Below are positions 32,096-43,592 of a stretch of DNA of 64,000 nucleotides, one piece after another. Within the stretch, counting starts at the first letter, position 1; each line of letters begins with the position of its first letter. The stretch covers positions 1-64,000 of the forward strand of contig RPFO01000931.1 of assembly GCA_009746045.1 (NCBI GenBank), in the 5' to 3' direction. Source of the DNA: Mesostigma viride (taxonomy: Eukaryota; Streptophyta; Mesostigmatophyceae; Mesostigmatales; Mesostigmataceae). The notes below the pieces were generated by a model. That model worked only from the letters and a program-made list of their open reading frames with translations, ran no database searches and was not told the origin of the DNA. The translations under genes were made by a program, and so were the position numbers.

Positions 32096-32456
32096 CAGAA
32101 ATAGTGTCCACCAAGCTGTTCCCCCCACACCCACAGTTGTCCTTGTCCACATACCTTTCCAGTACAGTTGTCCTCAGCTTCTCAGCAACGGGCGACTCCT
32201 CTCCTTGCTGCCTTGACAGATATCACATAAACAAAACACGATCACGAGAGCATCAGGATTGTTAGAGGTTTCCTCCATCGCAAAACCGTAAGATACACAC
32301 ACCTCAAAAACCAACTTTCTTGTCCTCCCAAATAACATATGTTTTTAAATGTAAAATAAATCACATTCATATTCTGTCACTTGATTTAACCACACAATTT
32401 TTCAGGTCCAACGCCCGTTGGCATTACGCCTCTTCCCGGTAAAAGAGTATTTATTG
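32096..32456. other. Spacer with possible small exon
   Basis: A minus-strand stretch from about 32211 to 32155 reads QGEESPVAEKLRTTVLE and ends at a donor-like GAAAG|GTATGT, with acceptor-like CAAGGCAG upstream. It could be one exon of a gene whose other exons I cannot find. The rest is AT-rich with one imperfect palindrome (CCAACGCCCGTTGG, about 32409). Confidence 0.25.
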
Positions 32457-32655
32457 CTCCAACCCCACAAAAAACTCGTTCCGGACCTGATCGAAGCGAA
32501 GAGCACTGCCAGGGATCGGAGTCGAGCCAGATTTGTGTGCGGAACATGATGGCTGGCCTACCTCACTCCCCAACATCAATGTGGACCTGGGTTCGAACCC
32601 TGTCAGTGCTATTCGCTTCGAACAGTTCCGGAACGAGTTTTTTGTGGGTGTGGAG
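32457..32655. mobile_element. 199-bp foldback element with tRNA-like B box
   Basis: The two ends are inverted copies over about 50 bases (CCCCACAAAAAACTCGTTCC near the left end, its reverse complement near the right end with a few changes). The interior has GGGTTCGAACCCT at 32589-32601, matching the pol III B box of tRNA genes. No clear target duplication was seen. It could be a MITE or a tRNA-derived SINE pair. Confidence 0.6.
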
Positions 32656-33044
32656 AAATAATGTCGACATTTTCGGTGACTGTTCAGCTTAAAAAAATCA
32701 CAAGCAGATGCGACGGCCCCTCCATTAAACAAATTATCCACCACTGTTGCGCTACACTAGCAATGTTTGTCAAGGTCCAACGGCCGTTGGCATCAAATAA
32801 ATCACACCCATTGGTCACTCCATTTAACAAAATACCCACAACTTTTTAACCACACTAGAAATGTTTTTTGAGGTCCAACGGCCGTTGGAATCCAAAAAAT
32901 GCCGAATTCATGTCAAATTTATATATATGTGACAGTTGACAGAATTAGAGATAATTAAATTATCAAACCCAGCTTTAGAATTCAATATTAGAATTCAAAA
33001 TTTATTAATGAAATTTATCTTTCACCATTCAACCTCAACATTAA
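32656..33044. other. Spacer with palindromes and a copy of a gene's 3' end
   Basis: Palindromes at about 32777 (then CATCAAATAAATCACACCC) and 32876 (then AATCCAAAAAATGCC). The last 70 bases (from AATATTAGAATTCAAAATTT to CATTCAACCTCAACAT) resemble 35250-35310, the 3' end and downstream DNA of the F-box gene, so this is a duplicated gene end. Confidence 0.5.
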
Positions 33045-35181
33045 TCGGATTTCTCTGAAAATAGTTTATTAAACAGCATGCGGGAAAGAAAGGGCCGCCA
33101 CAACCTTGTGGCTGTACATGCAGAAAGGCTTGTTAGACGAATGGGGACGGCTTGTTGTTTACCGGGGAATCCTACTGGCAACTAGCTTTGCCTTTTGTAA
33201 GTCAGGCGCCGTTTGTTTGAACGGCCGGCCATGTGTTGAATGCTGACGGAAGTTGCGTCAAAAAGCTGTAATAAAATCTGATGTAACCAGCACTCACCAA
33301 TTGATTGGTGTGCTGCTTGGTTGGGTAGTGTGTTCAGGGTTGCATTCGAAGAGTACACATGGCCTGACAGCTCAGACGTGTGACAGATGAGCTGGCTGGC
33401 TGAATTATTAAATTGTCAGCGTTAGGATATTTCTGGTTTTGCCGTTTTCCATTTTGACGGTAGGCTTGATAAGCATGGTCGGCGGGTTGTGACCCGTAAT
33501 TGTTTCTTTGAATGTGCTCACTGAAGCAGTATGCGCGGCCTCGCTGCTATGGCGGCGGGGCTAAAGAAAATTAGGCAAAGACCCCGTCCTTGCCTGCTAT
33601 GAAGTCGCGGGCTTTGCGACTTCACGGCAGGTAGGGGCGGTTTGAACGGAACGGAAATTTCGCGTTACCAATGTGCCAAGTGGTTCTGGTTGGCACCTTG
33701 CTGGGCAGCGTCTCGGTGGTCATAGAAAGTGGGCTGGGCGCCCCGCCCCGGCTGCTGGTAATTCCAGCAGCGGAGCCAATCATGTCGACTAAGAAGTCCG
33801 CAGCTGATGCGGAAACTGTGCGAAGGTCAATAGATTAATTTGGATTCCATGAGACTGCGCTGGTAGTCAGTCAGCGGCCCACCGCCTAGGGCGCTGCATG
33901 GCGCTGCCTTCGGCTTGGTGCGCGGCCCTTTTTTGTTATGGGCCAGCGAGGGATATAAGGGTGACGCGCGGCCGGCTAATTTCTTGCGTTCCGGAAGAAA
34001 ATATATTTGCAAAATTCCCACAAAAGGAACCGAGTATCGGAAAGGCGTCTCGGCTGACAGTGGCAGTGTCTGGCCTTGTCGTCTCTTCCTGCTCAGCACC
34101 CGGCAGGTAGCGGTTCAAACCCTGGTGGCGTCGGAATGCGAATTTTCTGGGTTTTTATCCGGAATAATGTTTTGCTGAGGCGGCTCCGCGGATTCGCTAA
34201 CCTTTTATTGTCGGGCCCCTTAGGGGGTTATTATAGCCTTGTGCGGGCTGAGTCGCCATGAAGGAGATGTTGCGACACGCCCCACTTTGTGGTCTTTTAT
34301 GGAAGCGGCTACCCTCGAGGCTGCTCGGAAGAGGGGGGGGGGTCTTCTCCTTTTCTTTGTTCACTGTTATTGGGGCAACAGTGATCCTATCAAGTTTTGT
34401 TTCCTGAGCGGCGACAGTGCGGGGGAGGAGGGTAATGGCGCCAGGGACTGGGGTGGATCGGGGGGCTCTTGCTCCTGCATGCGAGGGAGACGAGATGACT
34501 ACTTAAACCTGCCTTTGGCAGGGGCTCTACTCATTGTTTTCAATCAAATGCTGGTTTTCTTGGGAGCTCAAGTGTCATAATCGGATTTCTCTGAAAATAG
34601 TTTATTAAACAGCATGCGGGAAAGAAAGGGCCGCCACAACCTTGTGGCTGTACATGCAGAAAGGCTTGTTAGACGAATGGGGACGGCTTGTTGTTTACCG
34701 GGGAATCCTACTGGCAACTAGCTTTGCCTTTTGTAAGTCAGGCGCCGTTTGTTTGAACGGCCGGCCATGTGTTGAATGCTGACGGAAGTTGCGTCAAAAA
34801 GCTGTAATAAAATCTGATGTAACCAGCACTCACCAATTGATTGGTGTGCTGCTTGGTTGGGTAGTGTGTTCAGGGTTGCATTCGAAGAGTACACATGGCC
34901 TGACAGCTCAGACGTGTGACAGATGAGCTGGCTGGCTGAATTATTAAATTGTCAGCGTTAGGATATTTCTGGTTTTGCCGTTTTCCATTTTGACGGTAGG
35001 CTTGATAAGCATGGTCGGCGGGTTGTGACCCGTAATTGTTTCTTCCCACCCATCCCACCCTTGGGGGGCTCTTGCTCCTGCATGCGAGGGAGACGAGATG
35101 ACTACTTAAACCTGCCTTTGGCAGGGGCTCTACTCATTGTTTTCAATCAAATGCTGGTTTTCTTGGGAGCTCAAGTGTCAT
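33045..35181. mobile_element. PAT/Ngaro-like split-direct-repeat element, family 2 (non-autonomous)
   Basis: Order: A1 (33045-33508, 464 bp), interior (33509-34460), B1 (34461-34578, 118 bp), A2 (34581-35044), linker, B2 (35064-35181). A1/A2 and B1/B2 match by eye. The sequence is unrelated to family 1 apart from the first bases (TCGG), yet it has the same plan and the same AA shared at the left end, the B1/A2 joint and the right end. No target duplication was seen. The short frames inside show no reverse transcriptase or recombinase. Confidence 0.75.
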
Positions 35182-35296
35182 AAGTCCCCTTTGTGTTTTA
35201 TTGAATTATTTAGCCATCAGCTTTACACATCATCAAAAATTGGCGAATTTCATTCAATATTAGAATTCAAAATTTATGAATGAAATTTATGTTTCA

Positions 35297-36202
35297 TCAT
35301 TCAACCTCTTCAGAATCCTCATCCAAACACAACATCACGTCCCCTTTCCACTTGTACATACTACTCTCGGCCAAATACAGCAAGCGTGCCTGCTTCCCCC
35401 CAAAAAACTTGAGATAATCCGGGGGGAAGATTGTTCCGCTGAGGACCTGCATGGCTAACTCCACCAACACGCTTGCCATATCCTCCTCCCTACACCTCCT
35501 CTCTAATAAGGCCTTCATGTCAGCGTTCTCATCAAATCCCATAATCAGAACTGCACATGCCATTCCTCCCCCCTGCAGAGGCAGCCCCTCCAAAAGCTTC
35601 ACCCATTCTGCCTCCCTACGCGCTCTCCTCCCCGGAGGAAAAAAAATTTCCTCATCCGGGTCATAAGGAGTATGGCAGAACCAGAAAATGCTCCTTAACC
35701 CCCATAGTTCATAATTATCGTACAAGTCATCCATTTCCTTTCCCAATTGGCGTAAGCGAGCTGTCCACCCCCTCCAATTCCTCTCCAACACACGTCTCCT
35801 CTCAGCACGCTGGGACCTGAACAACCCTCCCATCGTCCTTGCTCGTTCATGTCCCTCTGGTGCTGGCTGGCGTCCTAACACCGCCTCAACTTCTTCACAA
35901 TATACCTTAAAATACATTCCCCTTGTGACGAGTGTGTAGGGGGTGATATCAGCGCTTGCACACGTTACTTGCCCGCCATACAATTCTCGGAAAAGAGACT
36001 CAGTTATCAATGTACGAGGGCCATTCCCGAATTCGTCCACTAACCCAGAAATCAACTTAAAGCTGAATTGGGGTTCATACCTCCCCGACACCGCTTCCCT
36101 AGCCCCTCTACAAACTGCTTCAAAGCGGGCTACGTCGGGCGCCTCCATAAAAGCTGCGACTTCGGTCCAAATTTCCCACGGCAGTGAGATATCCCCTTCC
36201 AT
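35297..36202 (-). CDS. F-box-like protein
   Basis: 301 codons from MEGDISLPWEIW. The N-terminus (ISLPWEIWTEVAAFMEAPDV, then ARFEAVCRGAREAV) fits the F-box, which binds Skp1 in SCF ubiquitin ligases and so would place the rest of the protein as a substrate receptor. The remainder is unrecognised: a helical Arg/Trp-rich middle (RRVLERNWRGWTARLRQLGK), a PPGRRARREAEW block and an acidic end. An acceptor-like TATGTGCAG lies about 30 bases upstream of the ATG. The 3' end is partly duplicated at 32970-33044. The next gene on this strand is a MYND protein. Confidence 0.7.
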   Translation of the reverse strand: MEGDISLPWEIWTEVAAFMEAPDVARFEAVCRGAREAVSGRYEPQFSFKLISGLVDEFGNGPRTLITESLFRELYGGQVTCASADITPYTLVTRGMYFKVYCEEVEAVLGRQPAPEGHERARTMGGLFRSQRAERRRVLERNWRGWTARLRQLGKEMDDLYDNYELWGLRSIFWFCHTPYDPDEEIFFPPGRRARREAEWVKLLEGLPLQGGGMACAVLIMGFDENADMKALLERRCREEDMASVLVELAMQVLSGTIFPPDYLKFFGGKQARLLYLAESSMYKWKGDVMLCLDEDSEEVE

Positions 36203-36605
36203 TATCGGCCCCGACGTCAAACTTGTCCCCTCTGCACATAACATACATTGACGTCCATCCTTAAAAAAAATGAGGTTTTGTCGGAAAGAAAATATGCAAA
36301 CGTTAGGCGAGGTTTCCAATCCCTAACGGCCGTTGGGTCACTAATTGTTGTTTAACCCACTACAGTCGCATGAGAGAAAACGAAAGTCAATTTTATTCCA
36401 ATTTCAAAGTGAAAGGAGAATTCACTATTACACCATTTTACAACACAAATCAGGTCAATTTTATTCCAATTTCAAAGTGAAAAGAGAATTCACCATTACA
36501 CCATTTTACAACACAAATCAGGACTACATACACAAATTTCAAACCCAAAATGCGTCCAGTTTTCCAGCCTCAAAAGCAAATTATTACTCTACATTTCCAG
36601 TTTTT
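36203..36605. repeat. Spacer with one palindrome and a 68-bp tandem duplication
   Basis: A palindrome (CTAACGGCCGTTGG) at about 36322. Two copies of a 68-bp AT-rich unit starting GTCAATTTTATTCC lie at 36386 and 36454. TTTTATT motifs (AATAAAA on the minus strand) here may include the 3'-end signal of the MYND gene. Confidence 0.65.
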
Positions 36606-37382
36606 CTATGAGGAAGAACCGTAGTAGAAGGTGAAGGAGAAGTCAACCTCAGAGAAGTCGACCTCGGTTCCATCCAGTATGGTCGTCCTGTTTACCCCCC
36701 TTATCACCCCTGCCAGCCCCTCCCTTGCTTGCCTCAGACGTTCGCATCTATCCTTATGCCTACTCCAGTCAGCACGCTGGCACTCCTCACTGCAATATCT
36801 GGCATCCCTACATCCTCTACACCACTTCTGAGGGCCTGTGTCGCACCCACACCCCTCCTTGGAGCAATTTCGCATACCACGCATGGGATCCCCATCCCTC
36901 ACGATCGGGTCAGAGAGCAAGAAAAAGTTCATGTTGAGGGGTACTTCTGCCCCTACACACGCATCAGCCCTCACGCGCAGGGAAGACGTAACATTCGGGT
37001 AAAATGCGCGCTTGTAGGTGCACCCAAGCTGAGCCCCTTCCTCTTCCCCCAACTCTATCTTTGGCCCCTTTGTAATGAACGACACCAAAAGGCGGAACTC
37101 CCTCGTTGGGTCTATTGGCGCTCTTAGATCCATCTGTGGTACGAAAAAACCCTCTTGAATACAGAAGTTCATATCAGCTAGCTGGGCGTACATAACCCTC
37201 TCCATTTGGCTGAACGAATCAAACGCCAATAAAACGGCCAAGTGGCGGCCTGTCTTCTCCTGCGCGACACGAACTTCCTCGAATATGACACGCGACAGAA
37301 AGCGAACTTGTTTGTAAACGTTTTGAAGGACGCTTCCGTAGACTTCATTCACGATCTCGGACTCATTCGCGATCTCGGCCAT
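36606..37382 (-). CDS. MYND zinc-finger protein, intact paralogue
   Basis: 258 codons from MAEIANESE; the ATG follows CTGAAAAAG. The N-terminal two thirds form a domain shared with the 19386-20176 gene (RHLAVLLAFDSF, ADMNFCIQEGFFVP, REFRLLVSF) that I cannot name. The C-terminal MYND finger runs NCSKEGCGCDTGPQKWCRGC, then RDARYCSEECQRADWSRHKDRC, with all expected Cys/His ligands. MYND fingers are protein-interaction modules in many transcription regulators. This intact copy shows what the frameshifted copy should look like. Confidence 0.85.
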   Translation of the reverse strand: MAEIANESEIVNEVYGSVLQNVYKQVRFLSRVIFEEVRVAQEKTGRHLAVLLAFDSFSQMERVMYAQLADMNFCIQEGFFVPQMDLRAPIDPTREFRLLVSFITKGPKIELGEEEGAQLGCTYKRAFYPNVTSSLRVRADACVGAEVPLNMNFFLLSDPIVRDGDPMRGMRNCSKEGCGCDTGPQKWCRGCRDARYCSEECQRADWSRHKDRCERLRQAREGLAGVIRGVNRTTILDGTEVDFSEVDFSFTFYYGSSS

Positions 37383-37562
37383 CTTTTTCAGGGAAAAAAC
37401 GAACAAAAAGATTTACATCGCGGCCAAAAAAACGCGTTTTCCCATTAGTGTGTTTGCCTAATTTATTGTAATCATTCATTTTTAAAACAGTCAGGTCCTT
37501 CACAACCTCAGAAAATGATTTCATTAAATTGGCATATACATTTAAAAACATCTTAGGTCGCA

Positions 37563-37817
37563 CTACTTTTTGCGTTTCAGTTTACGTTTGTTTCCCGGTT
37601 GAATAAAGTTGACACCATCCCCTTCATCGTCGGAAATTAAGGCCGGCATTTCGTCCACTTCAGCTTGTACATCATCTTTTTTCATCACAACCATGGCTGG
37701 AATTGAATCCCAAAATTTCTCAATCGCTCTAACAACTTCGGCTGGCAGTTTTTTGGCCCCCCGTTCAACTGCCTCTCTCTCCTGGTTCGACACCGAAACG
37801 TCCTTGTCTTTCTCCAT
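37563..37817 (-). CDS. Small basic-tailed hypothetical protein
   Basis: 84 codons from MEKDKDVSVSNQEREAV, nine bases after an acceptor-like ACGTGCAG. Acidic centre (LISDDEGDGV) and a strongly basic end (NKRKLKRKK) suggest a nuclear protein. No family is recognised. The basic tail resembles those of the 14512 and 16118 genes. Confidence 0.5.
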   Translation of the reverse strand: MEKDKDVSVSNQEREAVERGAKKLPAEVVRAIEKFWDSIPAMVVMKKDDVQAEVDEMPALISDDEGDGVNFIQPGNKRKLKRKK

Positions 37818-38397
37818 TGAAAAAAACTGCACGTGAAGCACAACTGGCACAACCAATGTAAGTAAACCTAGTAACTTCAGGGGCGGATTAATTCATCAGC
37901 CGGAGTACAATTTTATTTTACAACGCCAACGGCCGTTGGCATTACAGCAATGAAGTTAAGATAAAAACGTCGTAATGCAACGGCTGATAAAACTGGCGTA
38001 TAATCAATAACGCAAAAAAAATTGGCAAGAACTTTTTTTTGGAGGTCCAACGGCCGTTGGCATCACGTAAATCACAACAGCAATGATGGAAACTGATTTT
38101 GCAAGTCCAACGGCCGTTGGCATCAAGAAAATCAGAAGAGGGAGCGACTGCCCAAAAAACGCATAATAATAAAACAAGTACCTTGCAGGTGGTTGACAGA
38201 CGCGAATCTTGTGTGGCGACGTGGAATCTGCAAGGAATGCGCAAAAACGTTGCAATCAGAATTACAAGGATTACATATTTTCCACATTTAGTTTTTCAGG
38301 TCCAACGGCCGTTGGCATGAGATTAATAAGAATACCACTACATGCGTGTGAGAAAATTGTGCCGGGTGACAGAATTAAATCCAAGTTGCCCAGCAGG
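37818..38397. repeat. Spacer with four dispersed palindromes
   Basis: Perfect palindromes at about 37926, 38046, 38106 and 38300, each followed by GCAT. Two have an AAAT block 8 bp from the palindrome (CATCACGTAAATCAC and CATCAAGAAAATCAG). Unlike the arrays, the DNA between them is unique. No gene seen. Confidence 0.7.
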
Positions 38398-38935
38398 TGG
38401 GAGGGAGGGAGGGAGGGAGGGAGGGAGGGAAGGAGGGAAGGAGGGAGGTAGGGAAGGAGGGAAGGAGGGAAGTAGGGAGGGAGGGAGGGAGGGAGGGAGG
38501 GAGGGAGGGAGGGAAGGAGGGAAGGAGGGAAGGAGGGAAGAAGGGAAGGAGGAAGGAGGGAAGGAGGGAAGGAGGGAAAGGAGTAGGGAAAGGAGGAGGG
38601 AAGGAGGGAAGGAGGGAAGGAGGGAAGAAGGGAAGGAGGAAGGAGGGAAGGAGGGAAGGAGGGAAAGGAGTAGGGAAAGGAGGAGGGAAGGAGGGAAGGA
38701 GGGAAGGAGGGAAGGAGGGAAGGAGGGAAGGAGGGAAGGAGGGAAGGAGGGAAGGAGGGAAGGAGGGAAGGAGGGAAGGAGGGAAGGAGGGAAGGAGGGA
38801 AGGAGGGAGGAGGGAGGGAAGGAGGGAAGGAGGGAAGGAGGGAAGGAGGGAAGGAGGGAAGGAGGGAAGGAGGGAAGGAGGGAAGGAGGGAAGGAGGGAA
38901 GGAGGGAAGGAGGGAAGGAGGGAAGGAGGGAAGGA
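38398..38935. repeat. GGGA(A)GGA minisatellite
   Basis: Purine-only plus strand made of GGGAGGGA and GGGAAGGA units with occasional GTAGGGA breaks; it contains an internal duplication of about 75 bp around 38545-38690. It directly abuts the 29-bp satellite. Confidence 0.95.
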
Positions 38936-41150
38936 TAAATACCTAGGGGGGGTGCTGGCATGCATAAATACCTAGGGGGGGTGCTGGCATGCATAAATAC
39001 CTAGGGGGGGTGCTGGCATGCATAAATACCTAGGGGGGGGTGCTGGCATGCATAAATACCTAGAGGGGGTGCTGGCATGCATAAATACCGAGGGGGGGTG
39101 CTGGCATGCATAAATACCTAGGGGGGGTGCTGGCATGCATAAATACCTAGGGGGGGTGCTGGCATGCATAAATACCTAGGGGGGGTGCTGGCATGCATAA
39201 ATACCTAGGGGGGGTGCTGGCATGCATAAATACCTAGAAGGGGGTGCTGGCATGCATAAATACCTAGGGGGGGTGCTGGCATGCATAAATACCTAGGGGG
39301 GTGCTGGCATGCATAAATACCTAGGGGGGGTGCTGGCATGCATAAATACCTAGGGGGGGTGCTGGCATGCATAAATACCTAGGGGGGGTGCTGGCATGCA
39401 TAAATACCTAGGGGGGGTGCTGGCATGCATAAATACCTAGGGGGGTGCTGGCATGCATAAATACCTAGGGGGGGTGCTGGCATGCATAAATACCTAGGGG
39501 GGTGCTGGCATGCATAAATACCTAGGGGGGGTGCTGGCATGCATAAATACCTAGGGGGGGGCTGGCATGCATAAATACCTAGGGGGGGTGCTGGCATGCA
39601 TAAATACCTAGGGGGGGTGCTGGCATGCATAAATACCTAGGGGGGGTGCTGGCATGCATAAATACCTAGGGGGGGTGCTGGCATGCATAAATACCTAGGG
39701 GGGTGCTGGCATGCATAAATACCTAGGGGGGGTGCTGGCATGCATAAATACCTAGGGGGGGTGCTGGCATGCATAAATACCTAGGGGGGGTGCTGGCATG
39801 CATAAATACCTAGGGGGGGTGCTGGCATGCATAAATACCTAGGGGGGGTGCTGGCATGCATAAATACCTAGGGGGGTGCTGGCATGCATAAATACCTAGG
39901 GGGGGTGCTGGCATGCATAAATACCTAGGGGGGTGCTGGCATGCATAAATACCTAGGGGGGGTGCTGGCATGCATAAATACCTAGGGGGGGTGCTGGCAT
40001 GCATAAATACGTCGGGGGGGTGCTGGCATGCATAAATACCTAGGGGGGGGGCTGGCATGCATAAATACCTAGGGGGGGTGCTGGCATGCATAAATACCTA
40101 GGGGGGGGCTGGCATGCATAAATACCTAGGGGGGGTGCTGGCATGCATAAATACCTAGGGGGGGTGCTGGCATGCATAAATACCTAGGGGGGGTGCTGGC
40201 ATGCATAAATACCTAGGGGGGGTGCTGGCATGCATAAATACCTAGGGGGGTGCTGGCATGCATAAATACCTAGGGGGGGTGCTGGCATGCATAAATACCT
40301 AGGGGGGGTGCTGGCATGCATAAATACCTAGGGGGGGTGCTGGCATGCATAAATACCTAGGGGGGTGCTGGCATGCATAAATACCTAGGGGGGGTGCTGG
40401 CATGCATAAATACCTAGGGGGGGTGCTGGCATGCATAAATACATGTGGGGGGTGCTGGCATGCATAAATACCTAGGGGGGGTGCTGGCATGCATAAATAC
40501 CTAGGGGGGGTGCTGGCATGCATAAATACCTAGGGGGGGTGCTGGCATGCATAAATACGTCGGGGGGGTGCTGGCATGCATAAATACCTAGAAGGGGGGG
40601 CTGGCATGCATAAATACCTAGGGGGGGTGCTGGCATGCATAAATACGTCGGGGGGGTGCTGGCATGCATAAATACCTAGGGGGGGTGCTGGCATGCATAA
40701 ATACCTAGGGGGGGTGCTGGCATGCATAAATACCTAGGGGGGGTGCTGGCATGCATAAATACCTAGGGGGGGTGCTGGCATGCATAAATACCTAGGGGGG
40801 TGCTGGCATGCATAAATACCTAGGGGGGGTGCTGGCATGCATAAATACCTAGGGGGGGTGCTGGCATGCATAAATACATGTGGGGGGTGCTGGCATGCAT
40901 AAATACCTAGGGGGGGTGCTGGCATGCATAAATACCGAGGGGGGGTGCTGGCATGCATAAATACCGAGGGGGGTGCTGGCATGCATAAATACCTAGGGGG
41001 GGTGCTGGCATGCATAAATACCTAGGGGGGGGTGCTGGCATGCATAAATACCTAGGGGGGGTGCTGGCATGCATAAATACCTAGGGGGGGTGCTGGCATG
41101 CATAAATACCTAGGGGGGGGTGCTGGCATGCATAAATACCTAGGGGGGGG

Positions 41151-41649
41151 CCGGGCCCACTTCAAATGTTCCGAAAAGTGTGACACTTTTGGTCGTTTTT
41201 TTGACTTTTTCGACGATCGTCACTCTGCAGAGTGATTCGTCGTGCGAAATCGTGCGAAATTGTGCGAAATTGTGCGAAATTTGCTGAAATCGTGTGAAAT
41301 TTGCTGAAATCGTGCGAATTTGTGCGAAATTTGCTGAAATTGTGCGAAATTTCATGTGAAAAATGTCGACGGTAAAAAATTTTGATGTGCACAACGTGTG
41401 TGAATTCATGCGAAATTTTGTCAAACGTCACTCCCCAAAACGACCCTTGGTTGAAATCCATGCGAAATTGTGCGAAATCATGCAAAATTGTGCGAAATCG
41501 TGCGAAATCGTGCGAAAATGTGTGAAAATTTTGCGAAAATCACGCGAAAATCACGCGAACTCGTGCGAAATTTTATTTTTTTTTTGCAAAAAACGACCAA
41601 AAGTGTCACACACTTGGCTTGGACGGCGGAACATTTGAAGTGGGCCCGG
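41151..41649. mobile_element. 499-bp MITE with GGGCCC ends
   Basis: Starts CCGGGCCCACTTCAAATGTT and ends with its inverted copy; further in, AAAAGTGTGACACTTTTGGT is matched by CCAAAAGTGTCACAC near the right end. The centre is a short-period repeat of GTGCGAAATT/TTGCTGAAAT. The satellite flanks both sides. The target duplication cannot be read because of the G runs. Confidence 0.7.
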
Positions 41650-43392
41650 CCGGGGGTGCTGGCATGCATAAATACCTAGGGGGGGGTGCTGGCATGCATA
41701 AATACCTAGGGGGGGGTGCTGGCATGCATAAATACCTAGGGGGGTGCTGGCATGCATAAATACCTAGGGGGGGTGCTGGCATGCATAAATACCTAGAGGG
41801 GGTGCTGGCATGCATAAATACCGAGGGGGGTGCTGGCATGCATAAATACCTAGGGGGGTGCTGGCATGCATAAATACATGTGGGGTGCTGGCATGCATAA
41901 ATACCTAGGGGGGGTGCTGGCATGCATAAATACCGAGGGGGGTGCTGGCATGCATAAATACCTAGAGGGGGTGCTGGCATGCATAAATACCGAGGGGGGT
42001 GCTGGCATGCATAAATACCTAGGGGGGGTGCTGGCATGCATAAATACATGTGGGGGTGCTGGCATGCATAAATACCTAGGGGGGGTGCTGGCATGCATAA
42101 ATACCGAGGGGGGTGCTGGCATGCATAAATACCGAGGGGGGATGCTGGCATGAATAAATACCTAGGGGGGGTGCTGGCATGCATAAATACCTAGGGGGGG
42201 TGCTGGCATGCATAAATACCTAGGGGGGGGTGCTGGCATGCATAAATACCTAGAGGGGGTGCTGGCATGCATAAATACCGAGGGGGGTGCTGGCATGCAT
42301 AAATACCTAGGGGGGGGCTGGCATGCATAAATACCTAGGGGGTGCTGGCATGCATAAATACCTAGGGGGGGTGCTGGCATGCATAAATACCTAGGGGGGT
42401 GCTGGCATGCATAAATACCTAGGGGGGTGCTGGCATGCATAAATACCTAGGGGGGTGCTGGCATGCATAAATACCTAGGGGGGGTGCTGGCATGCATAAA
42501 TACCTAGAGGGGTGCTGGCATGCATAAATACCGAGGGGGGGTGCTGGCATGCATAAATACCTAGGGGGGTGCTGGCATGCATAAATACCTAGGGGGGGGT
42601 GCTGGCATGCATAAATACCGAGGGGGGGTGCTGGCAAGCATAAATACCTAGGGGGGTGCTGGCATGCATAAATACCTAGGGGGGGTGCTGGCATGCATAA
42701 ATACCTAGGGGGGGGCTGGCATGCATAAATTCCTAGGGGGGGTGCTGGCATGCATAAATACCTAGGGGGGTGCTGGCATGCATAAATACCTAGGGGGGGG
42801 GCTGGCATGCATAAATACCGAGGGGGGGTGCTGGCATGCATAAATACCTAGGGGGGTGCTGGCATGCATAAATACCTAGGGGGGGTGCTGGCATGCATAA
42901 ATACCTAGGGGGGTGCTGGCATGCATAAATACCTAGGGGGGGTGCTGGCATGCATAAATACCTAGGGGGTGCTGGCATGCATAAATACCGAGGGGGGTGC
43001 TGGCATGCATAAATACCTAGGGGGGGTGCTGGCATGCATAAATACATGTGGGGGTGCTGCATGCATAAATACCTAGGGGGGGTGCTGGCATGCATAAATA
43101 CCGAGGGGGGTGCTGGCATGCATAAATACCGAGGGGGGATGCTGGCATGAATAAATACCTAGGGGGGTGCTGGCATGCATAAATACCTAGGGGGGGTGCT
43201 GGCATGCATAAATACCTAGGGGGGGTGCTGGCATGCATAAATACCTAGGGGGGTGCTGGCATGCATAAATACCTAGGGGGGGTGCTGGCAAGCATAAATA
43301 CGTCGGGTGGGGTGCTGGCATGCATAAATACCTAGGGGGTGCTGGCATGCATAAATACCTAGGGGGGTGCTGGCATGCATAAATACCTAGGG

Positions 43393-43592
43393 GTTCAGCT
43401 GCCATTCGTACCTTTTTTCTGTTTTTATTTTTTAATGGGGGCCGGCCTGGGCAGCGGCGGCGGGTGGACGAAAACTGATAGCGTTCCCGTTTGTGCATCC
43501 CGTGACCACCGGCCACCAAACGGAGGCACGACACCAAGGCAGATCAAGCACCAAAGGAAGCAGCAAGGACGTTGACGTTATTAACCAAGAAT
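43393..43592. repeat. 200-bp satellite insert, copy 1
   Basis: Starts GTTCAGCTGCCATTCGTACC and ends GTTATTAACCAAGAAT. It matches three other inserts and a diverged piece at 49410-49577. The interior includes CACCGGCCACCAAACGGAGG. It has no coding sense in any frame. Confidence 0.8.

Noticed and set aside
14512-37817. The gene clusters as an integrated giant virus
   Set aside because: MYND and F-box genes alone are not enough; I see no capsid, polymerase, packaging ATPase or other viral hallmark gene in the window.
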